NCBI GenBank assembly: GCA_012729495.1
Contig: JAAYCZ010000097.1
Location: 1-41,451 of the forward strand
Length of the DNA: 41,451 nucleotides
Direction: 5' to 3'
Origin: Syntrophomonadaceae bacterium
GTDB lineage: Bacteria > Bacillota > Syntrophomonadia > Syntrophomonadales > Syntrophomonadaceae
The notes beneath the pieces are model-generated. The model searched no databases. It had not been told where the DNA came from and saw nothing but the letters and a program-made list of their open reading frames with translations. Both the position numbers and the translations under genes were made by a program. Position 1 is the stretch's first letter. Every line of letters starts with the position of its first letter. Shown here piece after piece: positions 32,776 through 40,048 of the stretch.

Positions 32776-34353
32776 GTGCGCTATATCAGCAATAAAGAAA
32801 GCCCGGCCCAAAAACCTTCTCCAGAAAATCTGATAAATATGACGCTGTCAACTGATATACAGGACAATCTGGACCGCATGCGAACCTTGCTTAATTCATG
32901 CTCTGACGCAGTTGTAAGGGAATTTAGCTTCGGTAATCCGGCGGTGCGCGCCTGCCTTTTTTACTTTGACGGATTGGTCGATAAAAGGCAGATCGAAACA
33001 AATTTGCTCAAGCCTCTGCTCCTGGAACTGAACATGATGCAAAATGATAATGCTCTGTATTTAGATGCCAATGGGGATCTGCTTAACAAGGTGCAGAATA
33101 AGATATTAAGTCTGGCTGATATTAAACGACTTAACAGCCTGCAGGAGGTCTGTCACCAAATAACGTCAGGGGATACGGTGCTATTAATTGACGGCTGTGC
33201 TGAAGGTTTGGCGGCGGGAACGCGTTCCTGGACAGGGCGGCCCATTCAGACTCCGGAAAATGAAGTAATCGTCTTTGGTCCTAAAGAGGGATTTTGTGAG
33301 ACACTGCGCTTCAATACTGCTATTTTGCGTAGAAGGCTCAAATCGACCCGCTTAAAAATTGATTCCCTGGTCCTGGGGAGAATCTCCAAAACGGATGTGG
33401 CAGTATGTTATATCGAAGGTATAGCTCCGCCGGAATTGGTTAAGGAAGTAACCGCACGTCTGAACAAGATAGATATAGATGCCATACTGGATACAGGATA
33501 TCTGGCCGAGTTGATCGTCGATCATAAATGGACGATATTCACCCAAACCGAACATACCGAAAAACCTGACCGGGTATGCGGCCAGCTGCTGGAAGGAAAA
33601 GTCTGCATTATGGCCGACGGTACATCCATGGCGCTTATATTGCCCATATCATTCCCGGAATATATGATTTCTCCGGAAGATTATTACATCCATTTTATAC
33701 CCGCATCATTATTTCGGATGCTGCGCTTTACTGCCTTTATCCTGGCGCTGTTAATGCCATCATTATATGTAGCCCTGATTTCTTTTCATCATGAAATGAT
33801 CCCCACTCCTTTACTGCTGACGATTGCCGCCACCCGCCAGAATGTACCCTTTCCGGCATTTTTGGAGGCTTTGCTGCTGGAAGCCACGTTCGAATTGCTG
33901 CGTGAGGCTGGTTTGCGCCTGCCCCGGGCGGTTGGTCCGGCGGTAAGTATCGTGGGGGCTTTAATTATTGGCGACGCTGCGGTGCGGGCCGGACTGGTAT
34001 CCACCCCGATGGTGGTAGTAATTGCCTTTACCGGTATTGCTTCTTTTGTTTCTCCTTCATATAATGCCGGAATAATTATCCGCATTACCCGCTTCGCCTT
34101 TCTCTTTGCTTCAGCCATGCTGGGTTTTTTAGGCATAATTATAGTCCTGCTGGTAATGATCGTAAGAATGGTATCTCTATCTTCCTTTGGTCTTCCCTAT
34201 ATGGCACCTATGGCTCCTTTAAGCTGGCGCCAAATGACTGATATTATCGTTCGCCGTCCCTGGTTTAAAAACATACAGCGCCCTTACTGGGAAGGAATGA
34301 TGGATATTACACGCCAAAAGAGTGCTGCCGAAAAAGGAAGTCAGCAACAATGA
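32776..34353 (+). CDS. Spore germination protein GerA family (germinant receptor A subunit)
   Basis: The only A subunit in the locus, 525 residues. The soluble N-terminal region (about 1-300) has DAVVREFSFGNPAVRACLFYFDGLVDK and GDTVLLIDGCAEGLAAGTRSWTGRPIQTPENEVIVFGPKEGFCETLRFNTAILRRRLKS. The membrane part follows with FRMLRFTAFILALLMPSLYVALISFHHEMIPTPLL, LLEATFELLREAGLRLPRAVGPAVSIVGALIIGDAAVRAGLVSTPMVVVIAFTGIASF. GTG start at 32776 with GGAGGGTTAA upstream. Its stop overlaps the gerC start (ATGA), so they are coupled. Confidence 0.95.
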   Translation: MRYISNKESPAQKPSPENLINMTLSTDIQDNLDRMRTLLNSCSDAVVREFSFGNPAVRACLFYFDGLVDKRQIETNLLKPLLLELNMMQNDNALYLDANGDLLNKVQNKILSLADIKRLNSLQEVCHQITSGDTVLLIDGCAEGLAAGTRSWTGRPIQTPENEVIVFGPKEGFCETLRFNTAILRRRLKSTRLKIDSLVLGRISKTDVAVCYIEGIAPPELVKEVTARLNKIDIDAILDTGYLAELIVDHKWTIFTQTEHTEKPDRVCGQLLEGKVCIMADGTSMALILPISFPEYMISPEDYYIHFIPASLFRMLRFTAFILALLMPSLYVALISFHHEMIPTPLLLTIAATRQNVPFPAFLEALLLEATFELLREAGLRLPRAVGPAVSIVGALIIGDAAVRAGLVSTPMVVVIAFTGIASFVSPSYNAGIIIRITRFAFLFASAMLGFLGIIIVLLVMIVRMVSLSSFGLPYMAPMAPLSWRQMTDIIVRRPWFKNIQRPYWEGMMDITRQKSAAEKGSQQQ

Positions 34354-35489
34354 AAAAATTTGTCGTTTTCCTGTTATTGGTTATTTTCTGCATTTCCGGC
34401 TGCGGAGAAATTGAATTGAATAACGCTGCCATACCGATTGCTTTTGGCATCGATTCAAAAGACAACCGGATCTTCGTTTCTGTACAAATTGCCAAGCCGG
34501 TCAGTCCCGGAACAAGTGCCGGTAATGCTCCTCAATTTTTTGTAATAACTGCCAGCGGCCAGACATTTTCCGAAGCCAGCCGCAATATCAGTTTGTTTTT
34601 TGCTTCGATACCGCTTTGGAGTCAAGTACAAGTTTCATTACTAAGCGATACGAAAGCCCAACAAGGGGTTGATGATCTGGTCGATCTCCTGGTCCGTAAC
34701 CGCTTTGTCCGTAAAACCAATACCCTAGTCGTCACTAAAAATGCCACCCCCGAACAGATCCTTACTATAAATCCTTATCTTGAATCTTATACCGGTGTGG
34801 CCATCAGAAAACTACTGCAAAGCCAGGAAAAACAGCTCGGGATATACATCCACACAGATATCGAAGAATTCCTGCAAAAATTGTCTGCACCGGGTGTTGA
34901 ACCCACGATACCGTTGATCACCATACAAAAAAATGGCCGCGAAAAACAACTCCTGCTGGACGGTACGGCAGTTTTTAAAGACACTAAAATGATCGGCAGT
35001 CTGAATGAAACGGAAAGCCGCGGTTACAGTTTAATAAATCCTAAAACAAAAACAATCGGTTTGTTCCTTATACCCTCACCCGTTGACCCGGAACATAAAG
35101 TTACTCTGGAGATTTCATACTCTCAAACCAAAGTCACTCCGGTTATTAATGGCCAAAACATCAAGATGAATATTGAAATCAATTTAGATGGCAATTTCTA
35201 CGAACAGAGCGGAACAGAAAACTTGTTTACGCCGGAAATCTTCAAAATGATTGAAAACGGCGCGGAACAGGAATTAAAAAGACAGATGACATTGTCAATT
35301 AAAAAAGCAAAATCACTCAATAGTGATATCTTCGGATGGGGAAACCTGGTCTATCATAAAGATCCTGAAGTCTGGAAACAGGTTGAAGATGACTGGGATC
35401 AGCTTTTTCCGGAAATACCTTATGCAATAAAAGTTAATTTTGAATTGCGCCGCAGCTATTTAACCGATAAATCATTCATATTTCGTTGA
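34350..35489 (+). CDS. Ger(x)C family germination lipoprotein, copy 1
   Basis: A 379-residue C subunit anchored by a lipid. The signal peptide MKKFVVFLLLVIFCISGC has a lipobox ISGC, with the modified Cys at residue 18. The body has the Ger(x)C pattern: PIAFGIDSKDN, FSEASRNISLFFASIPLWSQVQVSLLSDTKAQQGVDDLVDLLVRNRFVRKTN, TGVAIRKLLQSQEK, LSAPGVEPTIPLITIQKNG, LDGTAVFKDTKMIGSLNETESRG and a C-terminal FGWGNLVYHKDPEVWKQVEDDWDQLFPE. It overlaps the gerA stop by 4 bases. Confidence 0.94.
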   Translation: MKKFVVFLLLVIFCISGCGEIELNNAAIPIAFGIDSKDNRIFVSVQIAKPVSPGTSAGNAPQFFVITASGQTFSEASRNISLFFASIPLWSQVQVSLLSDTKAQQGVDDLVDLLVRNRFVRKTNTLVVTKNATPEQILTINPYLESYTGVAIRKLLQSQEKQLGIYIHTDIEEFLQKLSAPGVEPTIPLITIQKNGREKQLLLDGTAVFKDTKMIGSLNETESRGYSLINPKTKTIGLFLIPSPVDPEHKVTLEISYSQTKVTPVINGQNIKMNIEINLDGNFYEQSGTENLFTPEIFKMIENGAEQELKRQMTLSIKKAKSLNSDIFGWGNLVYHKDPEVWKQVEDDWDQLFPEIPYAIKVNFELRRSYLTDKSFIFR

Positions 35490-35493
35490 TATT

Positions 35494-35632
35494 TGAGACT
35501 TTTGCATAATTGATTATTTTTTAACTTGCCATGCCGCTTTAGAATGTCATCCTGAGCGTTAGAGAAGCTGCCCTGTGATCTTTAGGTCACATATGTAGTC
35601 CCCGTAGGGGGATCTACGGCACTTGACAGTTT
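35494..35632 (+). repeat. Composite repeat R2 within the germination locus
   Basis: GAGACTTTTGCATAATTGATTATTTTTTAAC, then CATGCCGCTTTAGAATGTCATCCTGAGCGTTAGAGAAGCTGCCCTG, and then CCCCGTAGGGGGATCTACGGCAC. It shares its modules with 18398-18500 and with the fragment at 3285-3335. It lies between the first gerC and the first small membrane gene, in the middle of the locus. Confidence 0.7.
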
Positions 35633-35657
35633 GAAATGAAAATAGGGGATAAACAAG

Positions 35658-35855
35658 ATGATTTGGATTTATATAGCCCTTTGCCTGCTGATTTTAATCA
35701 TAGAGGTACCTGGTTTGATCAAACAGCAACATTATAGGGATTTATACGTATTTATGTTCCTGTTGGTTATTGGTTTCTTTATGGGGCTGGCCTTTTTCCT
35801 GAAATGGCCGCTCTTTGCACCGTTTGCAGCAATGACTTCTTACTTTGGGATTTAG
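35658..35855 (+). CDS. Small two-helix membrane protein in the ger locus (possible D subunit), copy 1
   Basis: A 65-residue protein with two hydrophobic helices (IYIALCLLILIIEVPGLI and YVFMFLLVIGFFMGLAFFL) split by a basic loop (KQQHYRDL). It has AGGGGATAA before the ATG. It is too small for a catalytic protein. Small two-helix D proteins accompany some Bacillus germinant receptor operons, and this gene fits that description. It resembles the product of 37070-37327 (pattern EVPxLxxxxxxRDLxVF...GL), which suggests duplication. The function is inferred only from position. Confidence 0.7.
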   Translation: MIWIYIALCLLILIIEVPGLIKQQHYRDLYVFMFLLVIGFFMGLAFFLKWPLFAPFAAMTSYFGI

Positions 35856-35874
35856 TTTTTAAGAGGAGGATCGT

Positions 35875-37050
35875 ATGGTTAAAAAACACCTGATTCCTGT
35901 CCTGGTTATTTTGCTATGGAGCAGCGCTGGTTGCTGGGATTTACAGGAAATAAACGATAAAGCCGTTACCACTTCCATTGGCATCGATCTGGAAGAAAAT
36001 AATAAAGTGCGTTTCTCCAGTTTATATATTTCACCGTCTATACCGGGAGGAGAAACCGGAGCTGCCCAAACCAAACCGACTTTAACCACAGCCAGCGATT
36101 ACAGTGTAGCCATGGCTGCCCGCAAGATGATGTTGTCATTATCAAAAGTACCTGAATTTGCACATATCCGCAGTCTGATTCTGGGAGACAACCTGGTCAG
36201 CAACAACCTTACCCTGAGTGTAGATTTTTTACTTCGCAATCGAAATATTTCGGAGGTAGCGAACCTGCTGATCAGTGTCGGCAGCCGTCCCGAAGAAATT
36301 TTAGCTTCAATAAATAGCACTGACAGGGCTTTACAACAATTGATAGCAGTAAACGAGTTTGAGGCAGGTATTTATATTCCGGTAACGCTCGTTGATTTCA
36401 CCTATAAACTGCTCACTCCCGGAATCGAACCAACCATACCGCAAATAATGATCCAGGAAACAAAATCAATAAATAAATCCTCCTCCAGTCAGGATCAGAC
36501 TGAAAACCCCTCCGGTGAAAGCAAAAGGCTGGTATTACATGGCACAGCAGTTTTTAAAAAGGATAAAAAAATCGGGGTTTTAAATGAATATGAAAGCCGC
36601 GGGTTAAGATGGCTGAACTCAAATAAAAAAACCGGTGGAATAATATTAATACAATCCCCGTTAAATCCCAAGGAATATACAGCGTTGGAAATCCTGCATT
36701 TTATGAGCGAGACCCGACCCCAGGTAAATGGCAAGCAAATAAAAATGCAAATCAGCATTAAAACCCGTCTGGCACTATATGAAAATACCAGTATTGTTAA
36801 TAATATTTCAAAAGATACGCTGAAAAAAATGGAGCAAGCTGCGAATCAGGAAATCTCCCGGCAGATAATAAGTTGTATTCATAAATCACAAAGTCTTAAC
36901 AGTGATGTGCTGGGATGGGGCCTCTTATTGCTGCAGTACCAGCCTGATACCTGGAAGCAGGTAAAAGGAGATTGGAATCATTTGTTTCCTCTGGTTGAGT
37001 ATGATTTACAAGCAGAAACCAGCATTATCCATACGTATTTAAGTAAATAG
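35875..37050 (+). CDS. Ger(x)C family germination lipoprotein, copy 2
   Basis: A 391-residue C subunit with lipobox SAGC (Cys at about residue 20 in LLWSSAGCWDLQEINDKA). It has the same family blocks as copy 1 (TSIGIDLEENN, MAARKMMLSLSKVPEFAHIRSLILGDNLVSNN, LLTPGIEPTIPQIMIQ, VLHGTAVFKKDKKIGVLNEYESRGLRWLN, LGWGLLLLQYQPDTWKQVKGDWNHLFP) but is clearly diverged. It retains the CWDxxEI start seen in most GerC proteins, whereas copy 1 has CGEIEL. AGGAGG precedes the ATG. Confidence 0.94.
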   Translation: MVKKHLIPVLVILLWSSAGCWDLQEINDKAVTTSIGIDLEENNKVRFSSLYISPSIPGGETGAAQTKPTLTTASDYSVAMAARKMMLSLSKVPEFAHIRSLILGDNLVSNNLTLSVDFLLRNRNISEVANLLISVGSRPEEILASINSTDRALQQLIAVNEFEAGIYIPVTLVDFTYKLLTPGIEPTIPQIMIQETKSINKSSSSQDQTENPSGESKRLVLHGTAVFKKDKKIGVLNEYESRGLRWLNSNKKTGGIILIQSPLNPKEYTALEILHFMSETRPQVNGKQIKMQISIKTRLALYENTSIVNNISKDTLKKMEQAANQEISRQIISCIHKSQSLNSDVLGWGLLLLQYQPDTWKQVKGDWNHLFPLVEYDLQAETSIIHTYLSK

Positions 37051-37069
37051 ACTTTTTCACAAAAGGCAG

Positions 37070-37327
37070 GTGAGACGATTGCCGCCCCGACTGATATATT
37101 CATTGCTGCTGTTTACAGCTCTGTTTGTCCTGCTGGAGGTCAGACCGCTCTTCAGGGCCAGGAACTTCAAGGAGTTGGCTGTGGCCGGCCTGATAATGGC
37201 GCTGGCCTTGGCCTATGGCATAGATTATATGACGGAGTCGCAGCTTCTGCCCAATCCAAATCTTTTAATCACCTGGTTTAAACCTGTTTCAGAATCATTT
37301 GATAAGTTTTTTTGGGTTACAGGTTAA
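37070..37327 (+). CDS. Small two-helix membrane protein in the ger locus (possible D subunit), copy 2
   Basis: An 85-residue protein with two hydrophobic helices (LIYSLLLFTALFVLLEVRPLF and ELAVAGLIMALALAYGIDYM) and a short C-terminal tail. The pattern EVRPLFRARNFKELAV...LAYGI aligns with the 35658 product, so the two are paralogues. The start is a GTG at 37070 or a TTG at 37079; the TTG has AGGTGA five bases upstream and may be the true start. It follows gerC copy 2 by about 20 bases. Confidence 0.65.
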   Translation: MRRLPPRLIYSLLLFTALFVLLEVRPLFRARNFKELAVAGLIMALALAYGIDYMTESQLLPNPNLLITWFKPVSESFDKFFWVTG

Positions 37328-37346
37328 AATACGGAGGTTTATAAAA

Positions 37347-38462
37347 ATGGAAAAGAAATATTTATCCATCCAGCAACAAGTTTTAATGGTTTTTTTGCTG
37401 ATGTTCGGCAGTTCGCTGGTTTTTCTCACCGGCAAGGCAGCGTCCCAAAATGCCTGGTTTTCTGCATTAATGGGATCATTTTTTGGCTTGTACGTTCTCT
37501 ATGCAATTATTAAGATCCATGAACTGTTTCCCGGACAAAGGATCACTCAGATCAGTACTGCGGTGCTGGGCAGGATTCCGGGAACTGTTTTAAACTGTTT
37601 GTTTTTATGGAGTATATTCGCCATCCTTTGTACTTTTCTTTTTGATATCATCATGATTTTGGAAATCATATACCCCCTGCTGCCCAGAGTCATATTGTTT
37701 CCCTTGCTGATTCTTACCTGCTGCTATTTTCTTTATAAAGGGATAACTGTTCTGGGACGCCTGGGTGAGATCATTATTGTTCCAACTATAATCATAACTG
37801 CAGTGGGTCTTTTGTTATCACTACCGCATGTTGACCTGGCCAATTTAAAACCTTTCGGGGAAAACTGGAGGTCAATAGCTGCCGGCACCTTATATGCGGC
37901 CGATTGGCCTTTCAATGAAGTTATTATTTTCGGCCTTTTTTTGCCGATGGTATCCGGTCTCAAATCGAACAAAGCCCTTGTTTACTTTTGGTATTGTGGC
38001 GGAGTAATATTACTTACCCTGATTGATATTAATATTATCGCCGTATTAGGGAAGGATCTGGCCTACCTCTCTCTTTTCCCTCTTTTTGAGACTTCACGGG
38101 CAATTGGAATGGAGAATTTTCAGCGTATGGAGCTATTATTCTTCGTAATCTGGTTTATTACCGGTATGTATACCATGCTGATTTTTTATCAAGGGCTTAC
38201 CTTTATTGTTCAGGATCTCTTCACCTTGAAAAACTATAGGGCTTTAATATTACCGCTGGGACTATGTATAGTGGTTTTCACCCTTTATATGTTTCCCAAT
38301 ACGGTCGAATACAGCTTATTGGGCTTTAAGTATCTTGAGGTTTATACTTTTCCGGTCAACCTTCTTTATCCAACCATCATCCTTTGCGCCGCCAAATACC
38401 AGCAAAAACGTCAGCCGCAAAACCCTTCCAAAATAAATCCCCTGCAGCACACCGCTTTATGA
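37347..38462 (+). CDS. Spore germination protein GerB family (germinant receptor B subunit, copy 2)
   Basis: A 371-residue membrane protein with about ten helices, from ATG 37347 (MEKKYLSIQQQVLMVFLLMFGSSLVFLTGKAASQNAWFSALMGSFFGLYVLYAIIK), which has CGGAGG eight bases upstream. The track start at 37299 is within the previous gene. It shares the GerB topology and motifs (ELFPGQRITQISTAVLGRIPGTVLNCLF; ADWPFNEVIIFGLFLPMV; FQRMELLFFVIWFITGMYTMLIFYQG) but is far diverged from copy 1. With two B and two C subunits but one A, it may form an alternative receptor with the shared A. Confidence 0.9.
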   Translation: MEKKYLSIQQQVLMVFLLMFGSSLVFLTGKAASQNAWFSALMGSFFGLYVLYAIIKIHELFPGQRITQISTAVLGRIPGTVLNCLFLWSIFAILCTFLFDIIMILEIIYPLLPRVILFPLLILTCCYFLYKGITVLGRLGEIIIVPTIIITAVGLLLSLPHVDLANLKPFGENWRSIAAGTLYAADWPFNEVIIFGLFLPMVSGLKSNKALVYFWYCGGVILLTLIDINIIAVLGKDLAYLSLFPLFETSRAIGMENFQRMELLFFVIWFITGMYTMLIFYQGLTFIVQDLFTLKNYRALILPLGLCIVVFTLYMFPNTVEYSLLGFKYLEVYTFPVNLLYPTIILCAAKYQQKRQPQNPSKINPLQHTAL

Positions 38463-38611
38463 TACAAAATTCGGCGGCCGGCTTGCTTTGGTACGTCTGC
38501 CACTGCCTCATTCCTCAGCGACCGTAACAGTATTTTGATATGCCATAACCTGCTGGTTTTGATTATGAAAACATTTATGTGATATTATTTTCTTAAAGAT
38601 TCTATTTCATT

Positions 38612-38629
38612 TTCATAAATTCTTCATAA
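38612..38629 (+). promoter_or_regulatory. Direct repeat TTCATAA, candidate response-regulator site for htrA
   Basis: TTCATAAATTCTTCATAA has two copies of TTCATAA with an 11-bp period, the spacing of OmpR/PhoB-type regulator sites. It covers the expected -35 position of the promoter below, as class II activator sites do. Confidence 0.45.
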
Positions 38630-38640
38630 TTATTGGTTAT

Positions 38641-38646
38641 TATAAT
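38641..38646 (+). promoter_or_regulatory. -10 box of the htrA promoter
   Basis: TATAAT 67 bases upstream of the htrA ATG. At 17 bp upstream there is no good -35 (AATTCT), consistent with activator dependence. Tentative. Confidence 0.4.
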
Positions 38647-38712
38647 TTAAAGCTCATCCTATTCCTGTAGCAGCTTGTGATTTAATTTTTATGTGAAAGG
38701 AGCAAGTGAACG

Positions 38713-39876
38713 ATGCGCAAGTTTAGTAAAACAATTATTTTGCTGCTGGTTGCATTTCTGTTGGGCGGAGCCTTTATTGCCCACCAGCAGGGTACTACCT
38801 TATGGGCGGCAATAACAGATAATAAGCCGCAAACAGCAGCACCTCAGCTGGAAAAGACAACCACCGCTGCTTTGACTATACCCGGTGAAGCCATGAGCAT
38901 AGCCGATATGGTTGAATCAGCCAGCCCGGCAGTGGTCAATATCAAAACTTCGGTAAAAGTTAATGCCGTCTTTGACAATCCCTATTTTAATGATCCTTTT
39001 TTCCGTAGTTTTTTCGGCAATCAATCCTTTAATACCATCCCCCAATATAAAACCGGTATCGGGACAGGTTTCCTCATTACCGCGAACGGTTATATTCTTA
39101 CCAACCAACACGTAATTGAAGATGCCTCCTCAATTACGGTGCAGCTAAACGGTAAATCTAAAGAAATTCCCGCTCAGCTGATCGGCTCGGATCGTGAACT
39201 CGACCTGGCGGTGTTGAAAATAAGCGGCAGTAATTACCCGGTTCTGCCTTTGGGTAATTCTGACAAGATGCGAGTGGGTGAATGGGTGGTAGCCATTGGT
39301 CAGCCTTATGGTCTTGATCATACTGTAACCACCGGAGTTATTTCTGCCAAAGGCCGTCCTATAACCATCGAGGATCGCAATTATAAGAACCTGATTCAAA
39401 CTGACGCGGCTATCAATCCAGGCAATTCCGGCGGACCTCTGTTGAACCTGAACGGTGAAGTTATCGCCATAAACACGGCAGTAAATGCGCAAGCCCAGGG
39501 AATAGGCTTTGCCATTCCCATCAATACCGTCAATGAAGTATTAAAGGACTTAATCAGCGGCAATAAAATCGTAAGACCGTATTTGGGAATCCGCATGAAC
39601 GATTTGAATGATCGGCTCCGTTCTGAACTGGGGGTGGGAAACTCCATCCAGGGAGCGGTAGTAGTTGAAGTAGTGAACGGTACCCCTGCAGCTTCGGCAG
39701 GATTGACCAGCAACGATATCATTACTTCCCTTAACGGTACCAAGGTTGAATCAGCCAGTGACCTGCAGGATCTGATTGCAAAACATAAGGTCGGTGAAAA
39801 GATAACTCTTAATGTCATTCGTTCCGGTAAACAAATAACCGTCTACGCAACTTTGCAAGCCAAACCAAATGCATAA
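38713..39876 (+). CDS. HtrA/DegP-type serine protease with PDZ domain
   Basis: A membrane-tethered surface protease for misfolded extracytoplasmic proteins. The N-terminal hydrophobic anchor is residues about 7-27. The trypsin-like domain has the triad His133 (ILTNQHVIED), Asp164 (RELDLAVLK) and Ser239 (NPGNSGGPL). One PDZ domain covers about 285-380 (RPYLGIRMNDL, GAVVVEVVNGTPAASAGLTSNDIITSLNGTKV). The 387-residue length matches Bacillus HtrA/YyxA. AAAGGAG precedes the ATG. It is separated from the ger locus by 250 bases with its own promoter region, so it is probably independently controlled. Confidence 0.95.
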   Translation: MRKFSKTIILLLVAFLLGGAFIAHQQGTTLWAAITDNKPQTAAPQLEKTTTAALTIPGEAMSIADMVESASPAVVNIKTSVKVNAVFDNPYFNDPFFRSFFGNQSFNTIPQYKTGIGTGFLITANGYILTNQHVIEDASSITVQLNGKSKEIPAQLIGSDRELDLAVLKISGSNYPVLPLGNSDKMRVGEWVVAIGQPYGLDHTVTTGVISAKGRPITIEDRNYKNLIQTDAAINPGNSGGPLLNLNGEVIAINTAVNAQAQGIGFAIPINTVNEVLKDLISGNKIVRPYLGIRMNDLNDRLRSELGVGNSIQGAVVVEVVNGTPAASAGLTSNDIITSLNGTKVESASDLQDLIAKHKVGEKITLNVIRSGKQITVYATLQAKPNA

Positions 39877-39896
39877 TCAAAGTTAATATCAACACA

Positions 39897-40016
39897 GATC
39901 GAGCAAAAAAGGTTTAGAGCAAGGCAATCGGGAAGCCCGCAATTGAGGCGTACATGAGGTACGTCGATTGAACGGGCTTCCCGCATTAACGCAGCTATAA
40001 GCCTTTTTTGACGATC
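39897..40016. repeat. 120-bp long imperfect inverted repeat after htrA
   Basis: Three nested arms: GATCGAGCAAAAAAGGTTTA with TAAGCCTTTTTTGACGATC, CGGGAAGCCCG (39929-39939) with CGGGCTTCCCG (39973-39983), and CAATTGAGGCGTAC with GTACGTCGATTGA, leaving a short loop. It can fold as one long stem in RNA of either strand. It precedes the simple terminator at 40017. Confidence 0.7.
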
Positions 40017-40047
40017 TCAAAACAGGGGATGGTTCCCCTGTTTTTTT
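40017..40047. terminator. Bidirectional terminator between htrA and mfd
   Basis: AACAGGGGA, loop TGGT, TCCCCTGTT followed by TTTTT, with A on the other side. It lies between two convergent genes and can serve both. Confidence 0.85.
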
Positions 40048-40048
40048 A

